A stretch of DNA of 64,000 nucleotides. Origin: Acidimicrobiales bacterium (GTDB taxonomy: Bacteria; Actinomycetota; Acidimicrobiia; Acidimicrobiales; Aldehydirespiratoraceae). Positions 45,565 through 53,312 of this stretch are shown in pieces. Made by a program: the position numbers and the translations under genes. The notes beneath the pieces are model-generated. The model had not been told where the DNA came from. It saw only the letters and a program-made list of their open reading frames with translations, and ran no database searches. The DNA lies in the NCBI GenBank assembly GCA_022425325.1, contig JAKMFW010000032.1:26537-90536 (forward strand). The letters run 5' to 3'. Positions within the stretch are counted from its first letter, which is position 1, and every line of letters begins with the position of its first letter.

Positions 45565-45581
45565 CGGCCCCTCGCTTGAGG

Positions 45582-45860
45582 TCAGGACTCGGGTTCTTCC
45601 TCGGGATACCCGAGGTCCCACTCCACCACGATGTTCTCGCGCTCTCCGTCGCGGTTCACACGCTCACGGTTGCGACGGAACTGCGGATCATGCGGCGGCA
45701 ACAAGAGCAGACGGGCGTTGACCCGGTCACGGAACGAGTCCATGACGTCGCGTTCGCCGAACACCGGCCGGATTTCCCAGTGGGGCGCAGCCGGCCCGAG
45801 GTACACGATGGTGGCCTGGCCGATCGGCGGCTCGTCGTTCTCGACGGTGATGTCGCTCAT
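45582..45860 (-). CDS. Hypothetical protein heading the ppk1 operon
   Basis: I do not recognise this 92-residue acidic soluble protein. It contains PHWEIRPVFGERDVMDSFRDRVNARLLLLPPHDPQFRRNRERVN, about half of it charged. It precedes the ROK kinase by 17 nt and appears to be the promoter gene of the operon hyp / ROK / ppk1 / Nudix / MFS. Confidence 0.7.
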   Translation of the reverse strand: MSDITVENDEPPIGQATIVYLGPAAPHWEIRPVFGERDVMDSFRDRVNARLLLLPPHDPQFRRNRERVNRDGERENIVVEWDLGYPEEEPES

Positions 45861-45868
45861 GGTCCGAG

Positions 45869-45874
45869 AGTGTA
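45869..45874 (-). promoter_or_regulatory. -10 hexamer TACACT of the ppk1 operon
   Basis: TACACT ends 8 nt before ATG 45860. Confidence 0.45.
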
Positions 45875-46032
45875 GTGGCTCTTTTCCGCGTCGATACAGG
45901 GCGAATCCGGCCGCAGATCAGCGCACGATCTCGAATGCCAGGGCCTTTACGGGAACTTTCCCCGTGTTGTGGGCGTACTACTCCCACGCAGCACGCGGGC
46001 GGTTGGACGGCGGTCCGACCAAGGAGATCCGA

Positions 46033-46269
46033 ATGGACACCAACTGGATGGCACGAGGGAATTGCGCCACCCGACCCCCTGACACCTTCTTCCCCTCGGA
46101 TGGCGTTGGCGTGGAGATCGCCAAGCGCATCTGTGAAGGCTGTCCTGTGCAGGAGCCCTGCCTCGAGTACGCCCTGCACCACCGCATCGACCACGGCGTG
46201 TGGGGCGGCTGCAGCGAGCGTCAGCGTCGCCGCATCCTCCGCGCTCGGAGGCTGGCCACCGCCGCCTAG
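46033..46269 (+). CDS. WhiB-family iron-sulfur regulator, first copy
   Basis: This 78-residue Wbl protein has four cysteines (GNCATRPP; CEGCPVQEPC) that bind an NO/O2-sensitive [4Fe-4S] cluster, then GVWGGCSERQRRRILRARR, the turn and basic tail that contact sigma factor and DNA. It has a clear AAGGAG 6 nt before the ATG, so unlike many neighbours it is leadered. The upstream 170 bp holds a small dyad (ACGGG / CCCGT, 45949-45965) of unknown meaning. Confidence 0.92.
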   Translation: MDTNWMARGNCATRPPDTFFPSDGVGVEIAKRICEGCPVQEPCLEYALHHRIDHGVWGGCSERQRRRILRARRLATAA

Positions 46270-46316
46270 TCCTCCGCTGCCGGTCGAGGTGCGGCGAACC
46301 CGCCGCGCCAGACCGG

Positions 46317-46475
46317 TCAGGCGTTGTTGTCGTCGTCCGATTCCTCGGACAGGCCTTCCTTGAATTCCTTCTGCGCCTGACCCAGCGAGCGGGCCAGCTT
46401 TGGCAGCCGCGCGCCGCCGAAGACGAGCAGCACGATGACGAGGATGACCAGCAGTTCAGGGGTGCCGAGGTTCAT
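46317..46475 (-). CDS. tatA: Sec-independent (Tat) translocase subunit TatA
   Basis: This 52-residue TatA has a short N-terminal helix LGTPELLVILVIVLLVFGGARLP, with the conserved FG before the amphipathic helix KLARSLGQAQKEFKEGL, and an acidic tail. It forms the pore that exports folded twin-arginine proteins. It is short for the family. It lies between two whiB genes; tatC is not in view. Confidence 0.9.
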   Translation of the reverse strand: MNLGTPELLVILVIVLLVFGGARLPKLARSLGQAQKEFKEGLSEESDDDNNA

Positions 46476-46482
46476 AGGCGCG

Positions 46483-46488
46483 AGCGTA
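46483..46488 (-). promoter_or_regulatory. -10 hexamer TACGCT of tatA
   Basis: TACGCT ends 7 nt before ATG 46475. Confidence 0.45.
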
Positions 46489-46523
46489 ACCCGACAACGA
46501 TGAGGAAAGGATGAGGGCGTGCC

Positions 46524-46540
46524 GCCCGACTGGGTCGGGC
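46524..46540 (-). terminator. Weak hairpin after second whiB
   Basis: GCCCGAC - TGG - GTCGGGC lies 5 nt past the whiB stop at 46546. No T-run follows, so it is a weak terminator at best. Confidence 0.3.
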
Positions 46541-46545
46541 CAGGC

Positions 46546-46836
46546 TCAGGCGGTGACGTTGCCTGCCTGGGCGGCGGCCGCTCGGGCCAGCGCCCGCTGA
46601 CGGCGGATGCGGCGGCGCTCACGCTCGCTCATGCCACCCCAGATGCCGAACTTTTCGCCGTTCTGCAGGGCGTACTCGAGGCAGTCCTCTCGCACGACAC
46701 AGCCCTGGCAGACCTCCTTGGCCTCCCGGGTGGACGCCCCACGCTCGGGAAAGAAGAGGTCGGGGTCGACGCCCAGACAGTTGGCGAAATCCTGCCAGGA
46801 CTTCTCTTCGGTTTCGGTTTCGTCGTAGAGCGCCAT
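46546..46836 (-). CDS. WhiB-family iron-sulfur regulator, second copy (WhmD/WhiB2-like)
   Basis: This is a 96-residue Wbl protein. Cysteines in FANCLGVDPDLFFPERG and CQGCVVREDC bind the cluster; GIWGGMSERERRRIRRQRA is the WhmD/WhiB2-type turn and tail. That subgroup controls septation and sporulation genes in other actinobacteria. ATG 46836 follows GGAGG by 5 nt; an earlier ATG at 46851 lacks this. Its promoter region carries a perfect palindrome. Confidence 0.92.
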   Translation of the reverse strand: MALYDETETEEKSWQDFANCLGVDPDLFFPERGASTREAKEVCQGCVVREDCLEYALQNGEKFGIWGGMSERERRRIRRQRALARAAAAQAGNVTA

Positions 46837-46896
46837 GAGAACCTCCGTCATGACAACGATTTGGTCCGACCTGGACCCCCCGCCAGCTGCCACCGC

Positions 46897-46930
46897 TGTA
46901 ATTACACCACTGTAACTCTATGTTTGTAAA
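46897..46930 (-). promoter_or_regulatory. Promoter and palindrome upstream of second whiB
   Basis: On the minus strand TTTACA (46925-46930), 18 nt, TGTAAT (46901-46906) form a good sigma-A promoter. The -10 is part of the 10-bp palindrome TGTAATTACA (46897-46906) and of TTACA - CCAC - TGTAA (46902-46915). The AT-rich patch stands out from its GC-rich surroundings. Confidence 0.6.
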
Positions 46931-47029
46931 GCCCGAACTCGGCCCGAGTCGACCGGAATTCCGCAGAAAACCGGGTTTCACCCACCGCTCGAAGCAATCA
47001 TCGCGCGCCGTATTACTCGGAGCTCAGGG

Positions 47030-49075
47030 TCAGCGGCCCCGCACAAGGCTTCGCTTGTGGTCGACAAAGTCCATCAGGACATAGTCCCCGAGGTTCTCAT
47101 TCGTCGTGAAAAACGCTCTCCCGCCGTTCATCCTGGAGATCTGCTCTACGAAATTCTGGAGATAATGGGTGACATCGAGAACGAACGTGTTGATCCGAAT
47201 GTCCTCCCGAGTGCACTTCGCAACCTCGGCGAGGGTGAGATCGACCGTCTCCTGCGACGGCGGGTAATTGAAGTACGGCTGACCTGACGGTGTGATGTGA
47301 GCCGTCGGTTCGCCGTCGGTGATCATGATGATCTGCTTCGTGCCCGCCTGTTTGGCCAGCATCTTGCGGGCGATCTGGAACGAGTGCTGCATATTGGTGC
47401 CGTACACGTAATCCCAGCTGAGCTCGGGCAGCGTGGCGGCGTTGAACTCCCGAGCGACCTCGCTGAACGACACCATCCCGAGGAAATCACGCGGGTACTG
47501 GCTCGAGATCAGCGAATGCAGCGCCATGGTGACCTTCTTGGCCGGCAGGAAGTTGTCGCGCATCGCCATCGACATCGAGACGTCGAGCATCAGCACCGTC
47601 GACGAGCGCACGAGCTGTTCCGTGCGCTCAATCTCGAAATCGTCGGGGTGCAGCCGAACCGGAGTGCCGCCACCCGTGCGGGCGACGGCGTTACGGAGCG
47701 TCTTCTCGATGTGGAGGTTGAAGCGGTCGCCGTACTCGTAGGGCTTGGTGTCGAAATCGCGCTCGTGGCCGGCGCCGGTCTTCTCGAGCGCGTGTTTGCC
47801 GAGCGTGTCGGCCGACATGCGCTTGAAGAGCTCCTGCAGGGCACCGTTCCCGATTTTGCGGATCGCACGCGGCGTGAGCTCGTACGTTCCTTCCTTGTTC
47901 TCGATGAGACCCTGCTCCTCAAGCAGCTTCGCCAGCTCAGCCATGCGCTCGAGCGACTCCGCCGACTCGTCGCCGAGCAGATCGCGAGCCCGATCGATGT
48001 CGACCTCGGCGAGTGCACCGGGGTTGGTGGCGCCTCGCAGGAGGTTGTCGAGCTGATCGATATCGCCGAGTTCGCCCATCATGTCCATCGCCTCGGGCAT
48101 GTCGAGCGGGTCGAAGCCGTCGAAGTCGTACGACTGACCCCAGCCCATCTGCGGGAACTGGTCACGAAGATTGTCCGCCAGCTGTTGCATCTGGAACTGG
48201 AGGTCCATGTCCTCCATGAGTTGGTTGCTGAGGTCCTGGAGCTGCTGTCGCTGCTCGGGCGTCATGGAGTTGAGCATCTGCTGGGCCTGTGCCATCCGCT
48301 GGGCCATGACCTCGAGCAGCTCGTCGAGGGTCTGCGGATTCTCCGGGAAGAAATCCCCGTAGCGCTCCATGAATCCGTCGAAGTCGGGCTCCTCACCGTT
48401 GGCCCGTTGCTCGAGCATCCGGTTGAGCTCCGCCATCATGTCCTTCAGGCGCTGCATGTCCTCGGGTGACATGTCGTTGATGCCTTCGGCGATCTGATCG
48501 AGCTGCTGTTGCATCAGCTGCTCACGAAGCTGGTCCATCAGCTGCTCGAACTGCTCGCGAGCCTCCTGGCTCTCGAAGTCGTAGTTCTGCAGGCCCTTCA
48601 CCTGGCCGGCGAGGTCGGGCGGGAGCATGTCGAGCTCCATGTTCTTCATCGCCGCCGTGTCGGATTTGAGCTGCTGCTGACGCTCATCGACGCCATCGCC
48701 CTCGGCCTCGCTCGGCTGACCCAGCTGATCGAGCGCCACCCGTTCCGCCTCGACGACCTCGCGCAGCGAATCGGCGATGTCGTCGTAGACGCCGCCGAGA
48801 TTGTGGTTCTCGAGGATCTCGCGACGGCGTTCCCGGAGGCGCTGCATCATGTCGCGGATGCCCTCCATGTCGCGACCGTCGCGATCGGTCAGGCCGTTCT
48901 GCATCATCTGCCGCAGCGCCGAGTTGACGTCGCCGTGATAGAGCAACTCGTCCGCCATCTCACCAAAGAGGTGGTCGGCGTCGAGATCGAACCCGGTCTG
49001 GCTGCCATCCCAGCGCGAGTAGGTGAAGTGCGCAGGCTCCCGCCGACGGCGGTGACGACGACGAGAGAAGACCAT
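47030..49075 (-). CDS. VWA-domain protein with long Gln/Met-rich helical region
   Basis: This is a 681-residue protein. Residues 1-420 are helical and rich in Gln, Met, Glu and Asp (such as QRMAQAQQMLNSMTPEQRQQ). The C-terminal 200 residues are a von Willebrand A domain with the MIDAS motif DVSMSMAMRDN and MITDGEPTAH. It resembles the VWA partner of MoxR/BchI-type ATPases; the likely partner is the AAA gene at 51840. ATG 49075 is fixed by TACATT 6 nt upstream. Confidence 0.88.
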   Translation of the reverse strand: MVFSRRRHRRRREPAHFTYSRWDGSQTGFDLDADHLFGEMADELLYHGDVNSALRQMMQNGLTDRDGRDMEGIRDMMQRLRERRREILENHNLGGVYDDIADSLREVVEAERVALDQLGQPSEAEGDGVDERQQQLKSDTAAMKNMELDMLPPDLAGQVKGLQNYDFESQEAREQFEQLMDQLREQLMQQQLDQIAEGINDMSPEDMQRLKDMMAELNRMLEQRANGEEPDFDGFMERYGDFFPENPQTLDELLEVMAQRMAQAQQMLNSMTPEQRQQLQDLSNQLMEDMDLQFQMQQLADNLRDQFPQMGWGQSYDFDGFDPLDMPEAMDMMGELGDIDQLDNLLRGATNPGALAEVDIDRARDLLGDESAESLERMAELAKLLEEQGLIENKEGTYELTPRAIRKIGNGALQELFKRMSADTLGKHALEKTGAGHERDFDTKPYEYGDRFNLHIEKTLRNAVARTGGGTPVRLHPDDFEIERTEQLVRSSTVLMLDVSMSMAMRDNFLPAKKVTMALHSLISSQYPRDFLGMVSFSEVAREFNAATLPELSWDYVYGTNMQHSFQIARKMLAKQAGTKQIIMITDGEPTAHITPSGQPYFNYPPSQETVDLTLAEVAKCTREDIRINTFVLDVTHYLQNFVEQISRMNGGRAFFTTNENLGDYVLMDFVDHKRSLVRGR

Positions 49076-49081
49076 GAGCGG

Positions 49082-49087
49082 AATGTA
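49082..49087 (-). promoter_or_regulatory. -10 hexamer TACATT of VWA gene
   Basis: TACATT ends 6 nt before ATG 49075. Confidence 0.5.
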
Positions 49088-49150
49088 GTGCGGAGCCCAG
49101 ACCTCGTACAGGTGGGCGCTCCCCCGCATTCCATCTCACGGTGCGTCGCT

Positions 49151-49166
49151 GTTAACGTTCGCTAAC
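49151..49166. promoter_or_regulatory. Imperfect palindrome before the TetR gene
   Basis: GTTAACGTTCGCTAAC (12 of 16 positions symmetric) ends 1 nt before the tetR ATG and includes a TAACGT hexamer. Size and place fit a TetR autoregulatory operator. Confidence 0.45.
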
Positions 49167-49167
49167 C

Positions 49168-49773
49168 ATGCGTGCGACCGATGCCACCGCCACCGATGCG
49201 CCGACGCGCCGTCCGGCCAATCGGCGCGCGCTGATCCTGGAAGCCGCAGTCGAGCTTTTCCGCCATCACGGCTACCCGGCCACGAGCGTCGACGACATCG
49301 GCAAGGCCGTTGACGTCTCCGGCCCGGCCATCTATCGCCACTTCTCCTCCAAGGAGGATCTCCTCGTCGAGGCGATCACCCTCGCCGCCGACGAGGTTCA
49401 CGCAGTCAACCGCTCCGCCCGGGCCGACACCGACGATCCCCGCGCACTGCTCACGGGCTACATCCGCGCCTACACCGACGTCGCGCTCGAGCGTTCGGCC
49501 CTCATCGCCGTGTGGACCTCCGAGCGTCGCCACCTCAGCCGCGAGCGCCGCTCCCCCATGGGACGCCGCCTTCGAAGCTGGACGCACGAGTGGACCGACG
49601 CCCTGCAGGCCGCTCGTCCCGAACTCGACGACGACGACGCCTTCCTGCTCGTCACCGCAGCCATCGGGTTGATCACGAGCGTGGCCACCGGCCCCGACCG
49701 GCGCGATGATCCCCACCTGGCCGAGAACATCATCACGATGGCACTCGCCACCCTCGACGCTCCCGTCCGCTAG
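49168..49773 (+). CDS. TetR-family transcriptional regulator
   Basis: This 201-residue protein has the TetR HTH at residues 18-65 (RRALILEAAVELFRHHGYPATSVDDIGKAVDVSGPAIYRHFSSKEDLLVEAI) and a ligand-binding C-terminal domain. It is followed 16 nt later by a MaoC-type hydratase, which suggests acyl-CoA or related ligands, and is divergent from the VWA gene. Confidence 0.92.
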   Translation: MRATDATATDAPTRRPANRRALILEAAVELFRHHGYPATSVDDIGKAVDVSGPAIYRHFSSKEDLLVEAITLAADEVHAVNRSARADTDDPRALLTGYIRAYTDVALERSALIAVWTSERRHLSRERRSPMGRRLRSWTHEWTDALQAARPELDDDDAFLLVTAAIGLITSVATGPDRRDDPHLAENIITMALATLDAPVR

Positions 49774-49789
49774 TCCCCGGAGGCTGCCC

Positions 49790-50629
49790 GTGCCCATCAA
49801 CCCCGACGCCGTCGGCACCGTCGGTCCCGAAAACGAGATCTCCTGGACCAGCAAGGACTCGCTGCTCTACGCGCTAGGAGTCGGTGCAGGGCAGACCGAT
49901 CCGACCGGGTTCGAACTCGAGTTCACCACGGAGAACACCTCGGCAACCGCCCAGCAGGCGTTCCCCACGCAGGTCGTCGTCCTCGGCGGCGGTGGCGGTG
50001 TCGACTTCGGCGATTTCAACCTCGCCGCTCTGCTCCACGGCGAGCAGCACATCACCCTTCACCAGACGCTCCCCGCCGAAGGCACGGCAATCGGTCAGGG
50101 ACGCGTCGCCGCAATCCACGACAAGGGCAAGGCGGCACTCGTCGTACTCGAAACCGACGTTCGCGACACCGACGGCAACCCCTGGTGGACCACCCGCTCC
50201 GGCCTCTTCATCTCCGGCGAAGGGGGCTGGGGTGGCGACCGTGGGCCGTCGGCCACCTGGACGCTCCCCGATCGCGCCGCCGACATCGTGCACGGCTTCG
50301 ACACCCGCACCGACCAGGCGCTGCTCTATCGCCTCAACGGCGACCGTAACCCCCTGCACTCAGACCCGTTGTTCTCCTCCCTCGCCGGCTTCGAGACCCC
50401 GATCCTGCACGGCCTCTGCACCTACGGAGTGAGCGGTCGGGCCCTGCTCCACGCGCTCTGCGACGGCGACCCCGACGGGTTCGGCTCGATGGGCGGCCGC
50501 TTCAAGTCGCCGGTCATCCCCGGCGAACGCCTCGACGTCCACATCTGGAACGAAGGCGATCAGGTCCTCTTCCAGACCCGTGTCGGCGACCGCGTGGTCT
50601 TCGACAGCGGCGTCTTCGCCCACCGCTGA
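49790..50629 (+). CDS. MaoC-like (R)-specific enoyl-CoA hydratase, hydratase 2 family
   Basis: This is a 279-residue double hot-dog protein. The C-terminal domain has the hydratase-2 motif YRLNGDRNPLHSDP, whose Asp and His are catalytic; the N-terminal domain (SWTSKDSLLYALGVGAGQTDP) is the non-catalytic half. It hydrates trans-2-enoyl-CoA to (R)-3-hydroxyacyl-CoA. GTG 49790 has CGGAGG upstream. It is transcribed after tetR and before the GH1-like gene, which starts 7 nt after its stop. Confidence 0.9.
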   Translation: MPINPDAVGTVGPENEISWTSKDSLLYALGVGAGQTDPTGFELEFTTENTSATAQQAFPTQVVVLGGGGGVDFGDFNLAALLHGEQHITLHQTLPAEGTAIGQGRVAAIHDKGKAALVVLETDVRDTDGNPWWTTRSGLFISGEGGWGGDRGPSATWTLPDRAADIVHGFDTRTDQALLYRLNGDRNPLHSDPLFSSLAGFETPILHGLCTYGVSGRALLHALCDGDPDGFGSMGGRFKSPVIPGERLDVHIWNEGDQVLFQTRVGDRVVFDSGVFAHR

Positions 50630-50636
50630 TCCGTCG

Positions 50637-51827
50637 ATGTTCCTGAAGGGCGTCACCGCCTCAGCGGTCTCAGCCGAGGGCGTCGCACCGGCCGCCGACT
50701 GGTCGACCTGGGAGCGCGACGGTCGAGCCCCGCGCTCGAGCGATGGCGCCGGCCTGCTCACCGACTTTCGCGACGATCTGCAGCAGTTCGTCGCGCTCGG
50801 CTGCAACGCCTGGCGGGTCACGATCGAGTGGGCCCGAATCGAACCGGAACCCGGCAAGATCGACCACGACGCGCTCGACATCTACCGGGACGTACTGGCC
50901 TTCGCCCGCGAGGTCGGGCTCCAGAACTGGATCACGCTCCAGTCGACCACGCTGCCCGGCTGGTACCTCGACGACGAGGGCGGCCATCGAGACGAGGACG
51001 CCCGGGGTCGGTACTGGCTGCGTCACGTCGACCGGGTGGCCGAGGCGTTCGACGAATTCGCCACCGGTTTCGTGCCGATCGACGACCCGATCGGGTGGGC
51101 CGTGCGCAGCTACGGGCTCGGATCCCGGCCACCCGGGCGCAAGGATCGAGTCGTGCTGCGCGACGCCGTCGAAGGGGCCGTGCACGCAACCCACGAGGCG
51201 ATCCGGCTCCTGTCGTCGGGACGCCAACAGCTGATGACCGCCTGGCGAGCCGATCCGATCCACGCGCTCGCCGATGACGACGGACGGGTGTCGCTCGAGG
51301 CGACCCAGGCGGCCCGCGGCTGGGAAAACCTCTTCTGGTCGTGGCTGCGGCTTCACGCCGACGGCGTGCTCGAACTCGACGGCCGAGCGCCGGTCGACGT
51401 GCCGCTGTTCGTCAACGCAGTCGATCACGTCGGGATCGTCCACGACCATCCGATCGGCATCGGTCCCGACGGTGGCTTCGCCCCGTGGCCGCGGGGCGCT
51501 CGAGTCTCAGGAAGTGGCCTTGCCCCCGAACCCGCCGAGCTCGCCGAGGCCCTCCACCGCGTCAGCGAGGCGCTCCCCGACCACTCGCTCGTCGTTGCAG
51601 GCCATGGGGTCAACACCGACGACGAGGCCTGGCGAGAACACCTGCTGGCTCGCACGCTCGACCATGTCCGCGGGGCCCATCACGACATCGGCCTCGCCGG
51701 ATATTTCCACGACAGCGGGATCGACGGTTACGACTGGAAGCTCGGCTTTGCCCGGCCACGCGGCCTGCTCAGCCGAGGACGGGCACGCAAGGCGGCCGCC
51801 GACACCTTCGCCGACTGGTCGGTGTGA
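50637..51827 (+). CDS. GH1-like protein lacking the catalytic residues
   Basis: This 396-residue protein keeps the GH1 barrel layout: FLKGVTASAVSAEG, ALGCNAWRVTIEWARIEPEPGKID, then VRSYGLGSRPPG, and near the end AGYFHDSGIDGYDWKLGFARPRGLLS. The catalytic parts are changed. The acid/base NEP is DDP (VPIDDP), the nucleophile TENG is AGHG (VVAGHGVNTDD), and HWDLP, which holds the sugar, is QSTTLP. I infer a protein without normal beta-glucosidase activity, perhaps sugar-binding. It follows the MaoC gene by 7 nt. Confidence 0.78.
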   Translation: MFLKGVTASAVSAEGVAPAADWSTWERDGRAPRSSDGAGLLTDFRDDLQQFVALGCNAWRVTIEWARIEPEPGKIDHDALDIYRDVLAFAREVGLQNWITLQSTTLPGWYLDDEGGHRDEDARGRYWLRHVDRVAEAFDEFATGFVPIDDPIGWAVRSYGLGSRPPGRKDRVVLRDAVEGAVHATHEAIRLLSSGRQQLMTAWRADPIHALADDDGRVSLEATQAARGWENLFWSWLRLHADGVLELDGRAPVDVPLFVNAVDHVGIVHDHPIGIGPDGGFAPWPRGARVSGSGLAPEPAELAEALHRVSEALPDHSLVVAGHGVNTDDEAWREHLLARTLDHVRGAHHDIGLAGYFHDSGIDGYDWKLGFARPRGLLSRGRARKAAADTFADWSV

Positions 51828-51839
51828 ACCCGTTCGGGT

Positions 51840-53252
51840 TCAGCTCCGACTGCGGAACTGGGCGCGACCGCCCACGGCGTCCTTGTTGAGACGCTTGGCC
51901 AGGTGCAGCCCCTCGAGCACCATCTCGCACGCACTGGCGACCATCGCAGGCGAACTCGCAGCCTCCTCCTCGGAGATGAGGGCGTCGACCGGCGCCTTCA
52001 ACGCAGAAACCCGATCGATGAGGGCGACATAGGCGTCGTCGGTGACGTCCTCACCCGTGTCGACGACGAGTTCGCCGTCAAACGCGTCGACGACCGCACG
52101 ATGGGTGTCGGGCGGAACACGGTCCTTGAACACCTGCAGGATCCCGGCCTTCACCAGACCGTCGAGGATCTCCGCATCGCGTCCCTCGTCGAGCGTCTCG
52201 ATCTCGACCTTGCCACTCGTCGACGCAGGCAGGGCCTCGAGGTCGACGATGCGCGGAACGGCAGCGCTGGCACCGGAGCGCAGGGCACGTCGAACCGAGT
52301 TGGCGATCATGATCTCGAAGTTCGAGATCGAGAGACGGACCGACACGCCGGACCGCTGGGAGATGTGCTGGCTACGACGAGCGGCATGGGTGACCGAAGC
52401 GACGATCTCGGTCATGAACGACGGCACAGTGAGATCGAAGCCCTCGCTGACGGAGATGTCGGCCTCCTGCTCGACGATGGCGACCTCGGTCTCGACATCG
52501 AGTGGGTAGTGCGTGCGGATCTGGCTGCCGAAGCGATCCTTCAGCGGGGTGATGAGCCGACCGCGGTTGGTGTAATCCTCGGGGTTGGCCGAGGCGACCA
52601 GGATGACGTCGAGCGGCAGCCGGACCTTGTGACCACGGATCTGCACATCGCGTTCCTCGAGCACGTTGAGCAAACCGACCTGGATGCGCTCGGAGAGATC
52701 GGGCAGCTCGTTCATCGCGAAGATGCCGCGGTTGGTCCGCGGGACGAGGCCGTAGTGCAGGGTGAGTTCGTCGGACAGATAGCGCCCCTCAGCGACCTTG
52801 ATCGGGTCGACCTCGCCGATGAGGTCAGCGATCGAGGTGTCGGGTGTCGCCAGCTTCTCGCCGAATCGGTCGTCGCGGTGGACCCATGCGATCGGCGTGT
52901 CGTCGCCGTGCTCGGCGATCAGTTCGCGTGCGTGGCGAGAGATGGGGTTGTACGGGTCGTCGTTGATCTCGGAACCGGCGACGATCGGCATCCACTCGTC
53001 GAGGAGACCGGTGAGACCGCGGATCATGCGGGTCTTCGCCTGCCCTCGCTCCCCCAGGAAGATGATGTCGTGGCCGGCGAGCAGCGCATTTTCGAGCTGC
53101 GGGGTGACGGTGCTCTCGTAGCCGAGCACCTCGGGGAACAACGGCTCATCGGCCTGGATTTTGGCGATGGCGTTGCGCCGCAGCTCCTGGCGCAGCGACA
53201 CCGACTCCCAACCGCTCGCCTTCAGGGCTCCGAGTGTCTCAGGGTTCGACAT
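51840..53252 (-). CDS. Magnesium-chelatase-like AAA+ ATPase (BchI/MoxR type)
   Basis: This 470-residue AAA+ ATPase has Walker A-like GERGQAKTRMI and Walker B-type IFAMNELPDL. The sensor-1 stretch is VILVASANPEDYTNRGRLITPLKDRFGSQI. The P-loop GERGQAKT matches GxxGxxKT. It resembles the ATPase partner of VWA proteins and probably works with the VWA protein at 47030, although four plus-strand genes separate them. ATG 53252 is fixed by TATGGT 6 nt upstream. It has its own promoter. Confidence 0.9.
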   Translation of the reverse strand: MSNPETLGALKASGWESVSLRQELRRNAIAKIQADEPLFPEVLGYESTVTPQLENALLAGHDIIFLGERGQAKTRMIRGLTGLLDEWMPIVAGSEINDDPYNPISRHARELIAEHGDDTPIAWVHRDDRFGEKLATPDTSIADLIGEVDPIKVAEGRYLSDELTLHYGLVPRTNRGIFAMNELPDLSERIQVGLLNVLEERDVQIRGHKVRLPLDVILVASANPEDYTNRGRLITPLKDRFGSQIRTHYPLDVETEVAIVEQEADISVSEGFDLTVPSFMTEIVASVTHAARRSQHISQRSGVSVRLSISNFEIMIANSVRRALRSGASAAVPRIVDLEALPASTSGKVEIETLDEGRDAEILDGLVKAGILQVFKDRVPPDTHRAVVDAFDGELVVDTGEDVTDDAYVALIDRVSALKAPVDALISEEEAASSPAMVASACEMVLEGLHLAKRLNKDAVGGRAQFRSRS

Positions 53253-53258
53253 GGCCGG

Positions 53259-53264
53259 ACCATA
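53259..53264 (-). promoter_or_regulatory. -10 hexamer TATGGT of AAA ATPase gene
   Basis: TATGGT ends 6 nt before ATG 53252. Confidence 0.5.
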
Positions 53265-53300
53265 CACGGATGCCAATCCATGACCCAGACGGGCGACCGG

Positions 53301-53306
53301 TAGCGT
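53301..53306 (+). promoter_or_regulatory. -10 hexamer TAGCGT of GH2-like gene
   Basis: TAGCGT ends 6 nt before ATG 53313. Confidence 0.5.
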
Positions 53307-53312
53307 TCAGGG

